From: GCA-2733415 sp049614485
GTDB lineage: Bacteria > Bacteroidota > Bacteroidia > Flavobacteriales > Flavobacteriaceae
NCBI GenBank assembly: GCA_049614485.1
Contig: JBMZDR010000009.1
Span: 1-64,000 of the forward strand
Length of the DNA stretch: 64,000 nucleotides
Direction: 5' to 3'
A model generated the notes under the pieces. That model did no database searches. It saw nothing but the letters and a program-made list of their open reading frames with translations, and was not told where the DNA came from. Below are positions 25,102 through 33,415 of this stretch, piece by piece; the first letter of the stretch is position 1; each line of letters starts with the position of its first letter. The translations under genes were made by a program, and so were the position numbers.

Positions 25102-25353
25102 TTATTTCTTGAATTTTGAGTATTTTGTCTTGAACTTATCAATACGCCCTGCAGTATCTACTAACTTAGATTTACCTGTATAGAAAGGGTGAGATGTTCT
25201 TGAAATTTCTAATTTGAATAATGGATACTCAACTCCGTCTACTTCAAGAGTTTCTTTTGTATCTACAGTAGACTTAGTTAAGAATACGTCATCATTAGAC
25301 ATATCTTTAAATGCTACTAATCTATAATTTTCTGGATGTAAACCTTGTTTCAT
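25102..25353 (-). CDS. rpmE2: 50S ribosomal protein L31 type B
   Basis: The product starts MKQGLHPENYRLVAFKDMSN and ends KFKTKYSKFKK, 83 residues, matching the type B L31 that lacks the four zinc-binding cysteines. It contains the typical SRTSHPFYTGKSKLVDTAGRIDKF segment. An ATG 10 codons upstream (25383) is in frame, but it overlaps the promoter's -7 box at 25381-25388 and is therefore unlikely to be used. Type B L31 proteins usually substitute for zinc-type L31 when zinc is scarce. The sequence gives no sign of Zur control here. Confidence 0.95.
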   Translation of the reverse strand: MKQGLHPENYRLVAFKDMSNDDVFLTKSTVDTKETLEVDGVEYPLFKLEISRTSHPFYTGKSKLVDTAGRIDKFKTKYSKFKK

Positions 25354-25380
25354 TTTCTTAATCTTAACATTTTCGAGGTG

Positions 25381-25408
25381 CAAATATATTACTTTTAATC
25401 TATTTCAA
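25381..25408 (-). promoter_or_regulatory. Promoter of rpmE2
   Basis: On the minus strand TTG (25408-25406), 17 bases, TATATTTG (25388-25381). The start site would fall near 25375, and this fixes the L31 start at 25353. Confidence 0.7.
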
Positions 25409-25455
25409 AAAACTTATTAGTAAAATATTTTAAACTTTTTTCTGTAACGATTTAC

Positions 25456-25463
25456 TACATTTG
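25456..25463 (+). promoter_or_regulatory. Candidate -7 box for the DUF4199 gene
   Basis: TACATTTG (TAnnTTTG) lies 29 bases before the ATG at 25493. No clear TTG at 17-23 bases upstream. Confidence 0.5.
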
Positions 25464-25492
25464 TTAACTGATAAAGCAAAACTAATTAAATT

Positions 25493-26020
25493 ATGGAAAA
25501 TAACGCAAACTCAACAAAAAACATTGCCTTAAATTACGGATTAACTTTAGGGTTCACAACAGTCTTAATTTCTGTTGTAACTTATATTATTGATATGCCT
25601 TTAAAAACTGGTTGGATAAGCGGTTTACTAGGAATCATTGTCATGATAGCTTTGATTGTTTTAGGTATAAAAAAATATAAAGAGGGTAATGACGGGTTTG
25701 TTTCATTAACAGAGGCATTAAAAGTTGGTATCGCAATTGCTTTGGTTGGAGGAATCATTGGTTCTCTATATCAGTTAGTATTCTTATCTTACATTGACCC
25801 AGAATACATTTCAAGAGTTCAAGAATTACAATTAGAACAAACTTTAGAGCAAAACCCAGAAATGTCTGATGAACAAATTCAAATGATGAAAGATATGGGG
25901 TCTAAATTCTCATCACCTTGGATTTCTTTTGCTGGTGCTTTAATTGGAAACTTATTATTCGGATTTATTTTCTCATTAATTGGTGGATTAATTTTAAAGA
26001 AAGACAAAAATTCAATCTAA
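25493..26020 (+). CDS. DUF4199 membrane protein
   Basis: The 175-residue inner-membrane protein has four predicted membrane segments: residues about 12-28, 37-54, 72-95 and 145-168. The loop between the third and fourth is long, acidic and Gln/Met-rich (SRVQELQLEQTLEQNPEMSDEQIQMMKDMG). This layout is typical of the Bacteroidota family DUF4199, of unknown function. It is followed after 21 bases by a glycosyltransferase gene and these two often occur together in flavobacteria, by my recollection. Confidence 0.82.
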   Translation: MENNANSTKNIALNYGLTLGFTTVLISVVTYIIDMPLKTGWISGLLGIIVMIALIVLGIKKYKEGNDGFVSLTEALKVGIAIALVGGIIGSLYQLVFLSYIDPEYISRVQELQLEQTLEQNPEMSDEQIQMMKDMGSKFSSPWISFAGALIGNLLFGFIFSLIGGLILKKDKNSI

Positions 26021-26041
26021 TTTTAGACATATTTTAAACAT

Positions 26042-27028
26042 ATGAATCTATCTATAATTATTCCGCTTCTAAATGAAGATGAATCATTAACCGAATTACA
26101 CCATTGGATTGTACAAGTCATGCAATCCAATGGCTATTCGTATGAAATATTGTTTATAGATGATGGGTCAACAGATGATTCTTGGAAAAGAATTAATCAG
26201 CTTTCTGAAAAAGATTCAAACGTTAAAGGGCTAAAGTTTTTGCGTAATTATGGAAAATCTCAAGCTCTACATTTAGGGTTTGAAAAAGCTAAAGGTGATG
26301 TAGTAATTACCATGGATGCTGATTTACAAGATAATCCTGAAGAAATCCCAGAATTGTATGATTTAATTGCAAACCAAGGCTATGACTTGATTTCTGGCTG
26401 GAAAAAGAAACGTTACGATTCAGTTTTTGCTAAAAACTTACCTTCAAAAGTATTCAACTGGTGCGCTCGTAAAACCTCTGGTTTAAAACTACACGATTTT
26501 AATTGCGGACTTAAGGCCTACAAAAACGACGTGGTAAAAAACGTCGATGTCTATGGTGAAATGCACCGTTATATTCCTGTATTAGCAAAAAACGCTGGGT
26601 TTAAAAAAATTAGCGAAAAAGTTGTCCAACATCAAGCACGTAAATACGGAAAAACAAAATTTGGAATGGACAGATTTATTAATGGTTTCTTAGATTTATT
26701 AACCATCTCATTTTTATCTAAGTTCGGAAAAAGCCCAATGCACCTATTTGGTGCCCTAGGAACTCTACTGTTTTTTATTGGTTTTATATTTGCGCTATAT
26801 TTAGGTGTAGACAAACTGATCTTAAACCCTACAGGTCGTTTAATTACGCAACGCCCCCAATTTTACATCGCATTAGTAAGCATGATAATTGGTTCACAAT
26901 TATTCATTGCAGGTTTTTTAGGCGAATTGGTATTGCGTAACAACAAAAACCAAGAACGTTATAAAGTTGAAGAAGAACTGAATATTTCCTATATCTCTGA
27001 TCGCAAAATTGAAAACCGCAATTCGTAA
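26042..27028 (+). CDS. Membrane glycosyltransferase, GT2 family (DPM1/GtrB type)
   Basis: The 328-residue protein opens MNLSIIIPLLNEDESL and has the GT2 nucleotide-sugar motifs FIDDGSTDDSW (about 38-48) and MDADLQDNPEEIP (about 92-104, with the Asp-Ala-Asp metal site). Two C-terminal membrane segments (about 233-258 and 274-298) place it among the polyprenyl-phosphate hexosyltransferases such as GtrB. The likely reaction is transfer of glucose or mannose to undecaprenyl phosphate. It is downstream of DUF4199. The -7 box for the next gene lies just past its stop. Confidence 0.9.
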   Translation: MNLSIIIPLLNEDESLTELHHWIVQVMQSNGYSYEILFIDDGSTDDSWKRINQLSEKDSNVKGLKFLRNYGKSQALHLGFEKAKGDVVITMDADLQDNPEEIPELYDLIANQGYDLISGWKKKRYDSVFAKNLPSKVFNWCARKTSGLKLHDFNCGLKAYKNDVVKNVDVYGEMHRYIPVLAKNAGFKKISEKVVQHQARKYGKTKFGMDRFINGFLDLLTISFLSKFGKSPMHLFGALGTLLFFIGFIFALYLGVDKLILNPTGRLITQRPQFYIALVSMIIGSQLFIAGFLGELVLRNNKNQERYKVEEELNISYISDRKIENRNS

Positions 27029-27039
27029 TTCAAATTCAT

Positions 27040-27047
27040 TACATTTG
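27040..27047 (+). promoter_or_regulatory. Candidate -7 box for the phosphohexose mutase/ABC exporter unit
   Basis: TACATTTG (TAnnTTTG) lies 26 bases before the ATG at 27074. A TTG at 27009-27011 is 28 bases upstream, farther than the usual 17-23. Confidence 0.5.
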
Positions 27048-27073
27048 CATATTATTTTAGTACGTAAAAAACA

Positions 27074-28798
27074 ATGATATATATAGCACCTGAAATTCTT
27101 GACGTTGCAAACACATGGTTAACACCAACTTTTGACGAAGACACACAACATCAAATTAAAGAACTTATTGCCAACAATCCTGATGAATTAAAAGAGAGTT
27201 TTTATAAAAACTTAGCTTTTGGTACTGGAGGAATGCGTGGTATTATGGGTGTAGGTACAAACCGTATTAATAAATATACATTAGGTAAAAACACACAAGG
27301 TCTTGCTAACTATTTAAAGCAGGAACACCCTAATAAAGATTTAAAAGTTGCCATTGCTTATGATTGCAGACATAACTCTGATACGCTTGCAAAATTGGTA
27401 GCTGATGTCTTTTCAGCCAATGGTATTAAAGTTTATTTATTTTCAGAATTAAGACCAACACCAGAATTATCGTTTGCCGTAAAACATTTAGGTTGCGATT
27501 GTGGAATTGTTTTAACAGCATCTCACAATCCGCCAGAATATAATGGCTATAAAGTATATTGGAATGACGGCGGACAAATTGTACCTCCGCAAGACGGTGA
27601 AATTATAAACGCCATTAATGCCGTTGATTATGCTAACATTAATTTTGAAGCCAACAACAGTTTAATTGAATTGATAGACAAAGATGTTGATGAAGCATTC
27701 ATTAACGCATCTGTAGCAAATGGAAGTTTTGAAGGTACAGATCGTAAAAACTTATCTATTGTTTTTACATCATTACACGGAACCTCTATTACAATATTAC
27801 CAGAAACCCTAAAACGTGCAGGGTACTCAAATATTCACATTGTTGAAGAACAAGCACAACCAGACGGTAACTTCCCAACAGTAAAGTCACCAAACCCTGA
27901 AGAACCAGAAGCCTTAGCTATGGCTATGGACTTAGCAGAAAAAGTAAACGCCGATATTGTTATTGGTACAGATCCTGATTCTGACAGACTAGGAATTGCG
28001 GTTAGAGATAATGACAATAAATTGATTTTATTAAATGGAAATCAAACGATGGTAGTTATGACTGATTTCTTAATTGGTCAATGGTTGAGACAAGGGAAAT
28101 TAGGAGATACTGATTTTGTAGGCTCTACAATTGTTTCTACACCAATGATGCAAGAATTAGCAGATTATTACGGTGTAGAATGTAAAGTTGGCTTAACAGG
28201 TTTTAAATGGATTGCTAAAATGATAAAAGACCACCCTAAACAAGCCTTTATTGGTGGTGGCGAAGAAAGTTTCGGATTTATGGTTGGTGATTTTGTAAGA
28301 GATAAAGATGCCGTTACCGCGTCATTACTAGCCTGTGAAATTGCAAGTCAAGCAAAATCTAACGACAGTTCTTTTTACAAAGAATTACTAAAACTTTATG
28401 TCACTCACGGCTTTTACAAAGAACATTTGGTATCACTTGTTAAAAAAGGAATTTCTGGCGCCGAAGAAATTGCGCAAATGATGGTAGACTTCAGACAAAA
28501 ACCATTGAAAAAAATCAATGGATCTAAAGTCATCATGCTGGAAGACTATCAGGCATCAACCATGAAAAACCTAGTAACAGACAAAACATATCCGCTTGAC
28601 ATTCCAAAATCAAACGTTTTGATTTACTACACTGAAGATGGCAGTAAGATTGCATGTAGACCAAGCGGTACTGAACCAAAAATCAAGTTTTACATTAGTG
28701 TAAAAAGCATTTTAAAAACAGTTGATGACTTTGAAAAAGTCAATACACGTTTAGATGCTAAAATAGATGCAATAATTAATGATTTGAATATCAAATAA
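27074..28798 (+). CDS. Phosphohexose mutase (phosphoglucomutase/phosphomannomutase)
   Basis: The 574-residue enzyme of the alpha-D-phosphohexomutase family interconverts hexose 1- and 6-phosphates. The active serine is Ser150 in LTASHNPPEYNGYKVYW. The metal-binding loop is GTDPDSDRLGIAV (about 297-309), the sugar-binding loop is GGGEESFGFMVGDFVRDKDA, and the phosphate-binding loop is RPSGTEPKIKFY near the C terminus. Length matches the long PgcA type of Bacillus. It feeds sugar-nucleotide synthesis and agrees with the flanking glycosyltransferase and MsbA-like exporter. Its stop codon abuts the next ATG. Confidence 0.93.
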   Translation: MIYIAPEILDVANTWLTPTFDEDTQHQIKELIANNPDELKESFYKNLAFGTGGMRGIMGVGTNRINKYTLGKNTQGLANYLKQEHPNKDLKVAIAYDCRHNSDTLAKLVADVFSANGIKVYLFSELRPTPELSFAVKHLGCDCGIVLTASHNPPEYNGYKVYWNDGGQIVPPQDGEIINAINAVDYANINFEANNSLIELIDKDVDEAFINASVANGSFEGTDRKNLSIVFTSLHGTSITILPETLKRAGYSNIHIVEEQAQPDGNFPTVKSPNPEEPEALAMAMDLAEKVNADIVIGTDPDSDRLGIAVRDNDNKLILLNGNQTMVVMTDFLIGQWLRQGKLGDTDFVGSTIVSTPMMQELADYYGVECKVGLTGFKWIAKMIKDHPKQAFIGGGEESFGFMVGDFVRDKDAVTASLLACEIASQAKSNDSSFYKELLKLYVTHGFYKEHLVSLVKKGISGAEEIAQMMVDFRQKPLKKINGSKVIMLEDYQASTMKNLVTDKTYPLDIPKSNVLIYYTEDGSKIACRPSGTEPKIKFYISVKSILKTVDDFEKVNTRLDAKIDAIINDLNIK

Positions 28799-30628
28799 AT
28801 GAAGAGAATTATAAACCGATTATTGCCGTTTATTAAACTGTACAAAAAAAACGTCATTCTGAATGTAATTTTTAACATTCTAAATGCCTTTTTCGCAACA
28901 TTATCATTTATCTCTTTAATTCCGATGATGAAAGTTTTATTTGATAAAACTCAAGTAATTAAAGAGGCTCCTGTTTGGGAAGGTTTTTCAAATATTGCAA
29001 ATTACGGAGAACAATTCCTGTATTACAACATCTCAAGTTTACTAGAAAAAGGAGATGCCCAAATGGCTCTACTTTTAGTTGTTTCACTTGTAATTTCAAC
29101 CTTCTTATTCAAAAATCTTTTTGGCTATTTAGCATCACAAAATATGATGTACCTCAGAAATGGCGTGCTTTCAAACCTTAGAAAAGTTCTTTATGAAAAA
29201 ATAGTAGGTTTGCCTATTTCATTTTTCTCACAAAAAAGAAAAGGTGATGTTATGGCAAGAATGTTGGGAGACATTGGTGAAATGCAAAATTCTTTTTTTA
29301 TTCTTTTAGAACTAATCGTTAGGGAACCTTTAACAATCATTTTCTCTATTAGCGCAATGCTTTTAATTAGTGCTAAATTAACGTTATTTGTTTTTATCTT
29401 TTTACCAATTGCAGGTTTTGTTATCTCTATAATAGGAAAAAGCCTAAAAGCTAGATCATTGGAAGCACAACAAGAATCTGGAAAACTGATTTCAATTGTA
29501 GAAGAAACACTATCCGGCCTAAAAGTTATAAAAGGCTATAATGCTGAGTCAAATTTTTTAAATAAATTCAACCAATCCATTCAAAGGCTTTTAAGACTTT
29601 CTAACAAAATAGGAAATAAAAACAACTTAGCAGGGCCATTAAGTGAAACTATGGGTATTGTTGCTATTGCTGTTTTATTATGGTACGGAGGTAATTTAGT
29701 ATTAGTAGACAAATCTATTGAAGGTGTCAATTTTCTTTCATTTATGGGGTTAGCTTATAATATTTTAACACCTGCAAAAGCAATAAGTAAAGCTTCATAC
29801 CGTGTAAAAAATGGTATGGCTGCTGCCGAAAGAGTTTTTGAAATCATGGATCAAGAAACCAGCATTCCTGATTTACCTAACGCGAAAGAAATTGTTAGCT
29901 TTAACAAAGCTATTGAGCTTAAAAACATTTCATTTAAATATGAAAATCAGTATGTATTAAATAATTTTTCACTAGAAATCAATAAAGGAAAAACAATTGC
30001 ATTAGTAGGGCAATCTGGAAGTGGTAAATCTACAATTGCTAATTTACTGACCCGTTTTTATGATGTAAACAAAGGTGAAATTAACATTGATGACGAAAAC
30101 ATTAAAAACACTTCTAAACATTCACTGCGTGCTTTAATGGGGCTTGTTACTCAAGACTCTATTTTATTTAATGATTCTATTAAATACAACATAAAACTCA
30201 GCAATCAAAACGCAACAGACGAAGAGGTTATTGAAGCTTTAAAAATAGCCAATGCCTGGGAGTTTGTAAAAGAATTTCCTGATGGCATTAACACCAATAT
30301 TGGTGATGGAGGAGGCAAACTATCTGGTGGGCAAAAACAACGTTTATCAATCGCTAGAGCAGTTTTAAAAAACCCGCCAATTATGATTTTAGATGAGGCT
30401 ACTTCTGCCTTAGATACTGAGTCGGAAAAACTAGTGCAGGTCGCACTGGAAAACATGATGAAAAACAGGACCTCAATTGTCATTGCGCATAGATTATCTA
30501 CAATTAAAAAAGCAGACCTTATAATTGTTATGAGAAAAGGCGAGATTGTTGAACAAGGAAATCACCAAGAATTACTTGAAAAACAAGGCATGTATAAAAA
30601 TTTAGTTGAAATGCAATCAATCGCATAA
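28799..30628 (+). CDS. ABC exporter, MsbA-like, fused permease-ATPase
   Basis: The 609-residue half-transporter has about six membrane segments over residues 15-330 and an ATPase domain. Walker A is GQSGSGKST (about 404-412), signature LSGGQKQRLS (about 507-516), Walker B IMILDEATSALD, and an H-loop is IAHRL. MsbA-type proteins dimerise to flip lipid A core or other lipids across the inner membrane. The ATG touches the stop of the mutase gene, so both are translated from one message. The spacing and partner make a lipid-linked glycan a plausible substrate, but lipid A is the safer family guess. Confidence 0.92.
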   Translation: MKRIINRLLPFIKLYKKNVILNVIFNILNAFFATLSFISLIPMMKVLFDKTQVIKEAPVWEGFSNIANYGEQFLYYNISSLLEKGDAQMALLLVVSLVISTFLFKNLFGYLASQNMMYLRNGVLSNLRKVLYEKIVGLPISFFSQKRKGDVMARMLGDIGEMQNSFFILLELIVREPLTIIFSISAMLLISAKLTLFVFIFLPIAGFVISIIGKSLKARSLEAQQESGKLISIVEETLSGLKVIKGYNAESNFLNKFNQSIQRLLRLSNKIGNKNNLAGPLSETMGIVAIAVLLWYGGNLVLVDKSIEGVNFLSFMGLAYNILTPAKAISKASYRVKNGMAAAERVFEIMDQETSIPDLPNAKEIVSFNKAIELKNISFKYENQYVLNNFSLEINKGKTIALVGQSGSGKSTIANLLTRFYDVNKGEINIDDENIKNTSKHSLRALMGLVTQDSILFNDSIKYNIKLSNQNATDEEVIEALKIANAWEFVKEFPDGINTNIGDGGGKLSGGQKQRLSIARAVLKNPPIMILDEATSALDTESEKLVQVALENMMKNRTSIVIAHRLSTIKKADLIIVMRKGEIVEQGNHQELLEKQGMYKNLVEMQSIA

Positions 30629-30746
30629 CAGACAAAAAAGAAAAAAACACCATTTTTTTTACGTCTATTTCTGAATCAAAAAAAATAACACAACATTCAA
30701 TTAAACCATTTCTTATATTTAAAGTCTAAAAGGTTTTACCCTATAG

Positions 30747-31298
30747 ATGAACGAACAGGAATTAATTCAATTACTAAAAAACCCAATTACGTTAAACAAC
30801 GCGTTTAAAGAACTTGTAACTATTTACAAAGAGCGGTTGTATTGGCATATTAGAAAAATTGTAATTAATCATGATGACACAGATGATGTATTACAAAATA
30901 CATTTATAAAAATTTTTAAACACGTGTCTAAATTCAATGAAGACAGCAAATTGTATTCTTGGATGTATCGTATTGCAACAAATGAAGCCATCTCCTTTAT
31001 TAATCAACGTGCTAAGAAAAATAATTCTACCACTGAAGAGGTTCAACAAACAATATTAAACAGCCTTGTTTCTGATGATTATTTTGACGGAAATGCCGCG
31101 CAACTTAAACTACAACAAGCCATTGCTACATTGCCACAAAAACAACAATTGGTATTTAATATGAAGTATTTCGATAATATAAAATACCAGGATATGTCTG
31201 AAATACTAGGCACCTCTGTTGGAGCTTTAAAAGCATCTTACCATCATGCCGTAAAAAAAATAGAATTTTATATAAAAGAAGACGCATATCAAAATTAA
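30747..31298 (+). CDS. ECF RNA polymerase sigma factor
   Basis: The 183-residue protein has sigma region 2 (LVTIYKERLYWHIRKI, then DDTDDVLQNTFIKIFKHVSKF, and SWMYRIATNEAISFI) and region 4 (ATLPQKQQLVFNMKYFDNIKYQDMSEILGTS followed by VGALKASYHHAVKKIEFYI). No region 3 or extra domain is present, as expected of ECF factors. It is followed by a membrane protein and a Spy-like protein in one run, the usual regulator/sensor set in flavobacteria. The regulon is unknown. Confidence 0.93.
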   Translation: MNEQELIQLLKNPITLNNAFKELVTIYKERLYWHIRKIVINHDDTDDVLQNTFIKIFKHVSKFNEDSKLYSWMYRIATNEAISFINQRAKKNNSTTEEVQQTILNSLVSDDYFDGNAAQLKLQQAIATLPQKQQLVFNMKYFDNIKYQDMSEILGTSVGALKASYHHAVKKIEFYIKEDAYQN

Positions 31299-31330
31299 AC
31301 CTTTATATTTTTATAGAGTCTAATAATTAA

Positions 31331-31828
31331 ATGAACACTAATAAAAACCATATTAAAACTGGGTTTAAAACGCCTGATAACTATTTCGATACTTTCGAAA
31401 ACAATCTTTTTGAACAATTACAACTTGAAAATAAAACAGGATTTACAACCCCTGAAAATTATTTTGATACACTAGAAAAAAATGTTCTAAACCAAGTTAC
31501 TCCTTCTAAAACAAAAGTTATATCATTAATCACAAAAAAACAACTGGTATACATATCAACAGTGGCAGCTGCCGTATTATTTAGCTTTTTTGTTTTAAAA
31601 CCATCAGATTTACAAAAAACAACTTTTGAGAATATTGAATACTCTGTTTTAGAAGATTATCTGACAATTGAAGACATAGATCTTTCTGCAAATGAATTAG
31701 CAGAACTATACAACATTGACTCCATTGATCTTAATAGCATTTCATTTTCTAGTATTGATGAGAGTACTATTCTAGAATACCTTTCAGATGAGGTTATATC
31801 TGAAGATTATTTTGATAACGAATTATAA
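31331..31828 (+). CDS. Single-pass membrane protein, candidate anti-sigma factor
   Basis: The 165-residue protein follows the ECF sigma gene by 32 bases. The N-terminal cytosolic part holds two near-identical copies of a 21-residue unit (residues 10-30 and 36-56), each with T-G-F-x-T-P-x-N-Y-F-D-T. One membrane segment spans about residues 70-89. The exposed part is very acidic (ENIEYSVLEDYLTIED, then ISEDYFDNEL) and ends the protein. The order sigma, one-pass membrane protein, Spy-like protein suggests it holds the sigma factor at the membrane. It has no zinc anti-sigma motif, so the call rests on context. Confidence 0.7.
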   Translation: MNTNKNHIKTGFKTPDNYFDTFENNLFEQLQLENKTGFTTPENYFDTLEKNVLNQVTPSKTKVISLITKKQLVYISTVAAAVLFSFFVLKPSDLQKTTFENIEYSVLEDYLTIEDIDLSANELAELYNIDSIDLNSISFSSIDESTILEYLSDEVISEDYFDNEL

Positions 31829-31830
31829 TA

Positions 31831-32286
31831 ATGATGAAAAAAAAATTAATTATAGCAGTATTACTGCTTAGTATAAGTTCAGTTTTTGCACAGCATGAAA
31901 AAATTAAGGCTTTAAAAACAGCATATATCACTTCGGAGTTAAATTTAACAAGTAATGAAGCTGAAAAATTTTGGCCAATCTACAACCTGTCACAAAAAAA
32001 GACACATCAATTAAGAGTGAAACTACGGGGCATCCACATGAAGATTGATCAAAATTTTGAAACTATTTCTGAAGAAGAAGCAAATGAAATATTAAAAAAT
32101 TCAATGACTTTAAAACATAAAATGCATGAAGAACAAACCGCATTAGTTAGAAACTTAACTGGCGTTTTATCTGCTAAAAAAATTATTCAGTTACTCAAAG
32201 CAGAAGACCAGTTTAAAAGAAAACTATTAAGAAAATTTAAAGATCGTAAACCTCCTTCAAACAGGAATTCGAATAGCAGAGGCTAA
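31831..32286 (+). CDS. Spy/CpxP-like periplasmic protein of the sigma cluster
   Basis: The 151-residue protein has a signal peptide (MMKKKLIIAVLLLSISSVFAQ). The mature part is helical, with the pattern IKALKTAYITSELNLTSNEAEKFWPIYN followed by long charged helices, as in the LTxxQ (Spy/CpxP/CnrX) family. A basic tail follows (RKFKDRKPPSNRNSNSRG). In flavobacteria such genes after a sigma gene are often named sensor of ECF-type sigma factor. CnrX-type proteins sense metals or envelope damage; metal ligands are not apparent here. The start could be the second Met, at 31834. Confidence 0.8.
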   Translation: MMKKKLIIAVLLLSISSVFAQHEKIKALKTAYITSELNLTSNEAEKFWPIYNLSQKKTHQLRVKLRGIHMKIDQNFETISEEEANEILKNSMTLKHKMHEEQTALVRNLTGVLSAKKIIQLLKAEDQFKRKLLRKFKDRKPPSNRNSNSRG

Positions 32287-32331
32287 TAATTAAAAAGGCA
32301 CACAGATTGTATGCCCTTTTTAATTATTGAA
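32285..32331. terminator. Bidirectional terminator
   Basis: AATAATTAAAAAGGCA pairs with TGCCCTTTTTAATTATT with one bulged base around a ten-base loop. It separates the sigma cluster from the convergent Asp-box lipoprotein gene and overlaps its last codons. Confidence 0.82.
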
Positions 32332-33349
32332 ATTTTAAACGGGCCACACTACCATTTCCAGCAGCATAGGCTATACTATCATTTAAAAATCGAAGAGTAT
32401 AAAACCCTTCATCGCTTAGATGCTTCCAGGTTTCACCAAAATCAGGAGAATAATCTATTCCTTCTATACCAACAGCAACTAACTCTTTTCTCTTTTTATT
32501 AGGCATAAACTGCACACAACTCCTATAACCAGGGCCTTTGCCCTTAGACACAACTTGCCAAGTTTTACCGCCATCAGTAGTTTTAATTTTGTTTTTTAAA
32601 TTGGCTTTGGGTTTAGTATAATCACCACCTATTGCAAACCCAAAATTTTCGGTGTAAAAATCTACAGAATAAATCCCTGTTGTATCCAACCCTTGGACTA
32701 TTGGTGTTGAAAAAGATTCCCAAGTGTCCCCTTTATCATCAGAATACAAAATCATACTTACTTTTCCTCCAGTGGCTACCCATGTTTTGTTTCCTATAAT
32801 TGCAATATTTGTATCGCTCGCTGCAAAGGCTCCAAACGCTCCTTTTGGCAAGTCATCACAAGACGTTTTTTTCCACGTTTCTCCACCATCTCGAGTTGTA
32901 AGGATACTTAAACAACCATCTGTACTATCTCCAATGGCAATTCCTTCAGCATTGTTCCAAAAATCAATTGCGTTATAAAAAACCTTTTCATGTTCTTCTT
33001 TATAAACCAAAACTCCGTCTTTATACAACAATGCAGGGTTCGCAATACTAACTGTAAATATAGAAGTGTCAGTAATTGCTAGTGCTCTGAAGTTTGGGGT
33101 GTAAATAGAATCTTTTTCAAATAGTTTTTTGAACGAATTTTGACCGTTCTTTAAACAAAGTGTCTGTCCTTCCGATGTTGCAATAACAACATCTTCTTTA
33201 TTAATCTCTAAAGCCCTAACATTAAGCAATGAATCCTCAACTACTGTAGTTATAATAACACTATTAATTTTTTGATCACCTGTATTTGAATCTTTTTTAC
33301 AACTAAAAACAGCACACATTACAAAACAAATAAATAATAATCGACACAT
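32324..33349 (-). CDS. Asp-box (BNR) beta-propeller lipoprotein
   Basis: The 341-residue protein has a lipoprotein signal (LFICFVMCAVFSC, lipidated Cys17 followed by Lys-Lys-Asp). Four Asp-box turns of the type S/T-x-D-x-G-x-T-W occur: TTRDGGETWKK, YSDDKGDTWES, TTDGGKTWQV and YSPDFGETWKHL. These form a beta-propeller like that of sialidases and the photosystem II assembly factor YCF48. Other blades show FGFAIGGD and AYAAGNGS. No sialidase active-site Arg triad can be assigned by eye. A surface- or periplasm-located binding protein is the best reading. Confidence 0.83.
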   Translation of the reverse strand: MCRLLFICFVMCAVFSCKKDSNTGDQKINSVIITTVVEDSLLNVRALEINKEDVVIATSEGQTLCLKNGQNSFKKLFEKDSIYTPNFRALAITDTSIFTVSIANPALLYKDGVLVYKEEHEKVFYNAIDFWNNAEGIAIGDSTDGCLSILTTRDGGETWKKTSCDDLPKGAFGAFAASDTNIAIIGNKTWVATGGKVSMILYSDDKGDTWESFSTPIVQGLDTTGIYSVDFYTENFGFAIGGDYTKPKANLKNKIKTTDGGKTWQVVSKGKGPGYRSCVQFMPNKKRKELVAVGIEGIDYSPDFGETWKHLSDEGFYTLRFLNDSIAYAAGNGSVARLKFQ

Positions 33350-33375
33350 AACTTACATTTTCGGTAAATATACAA

Positions 33376-33383
33376 TACTTTTG
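33376..33383 (+). promoter_or_regulatory. Candidate -7 box for the RsmB-like gene
   Basis: TACTTTTG (TAnnTTTG) is 32 bases before the ATG at 33416. No clear TTG upstream. Confidence 0.5.
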
Positions 33384-33415
33384 TAGGCTGATTTATACAG
33401 TCATATATTTTAAAA

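Noticed and set aside
31360..31500. Direct repeat that could suggest a CRISPR or tandem DNA repeat
   Set aside because: The repeat is within the coding frame of the candidate anti-sigma protein, diverges at the DNA level and occurs only twice; it is a protein repeat.
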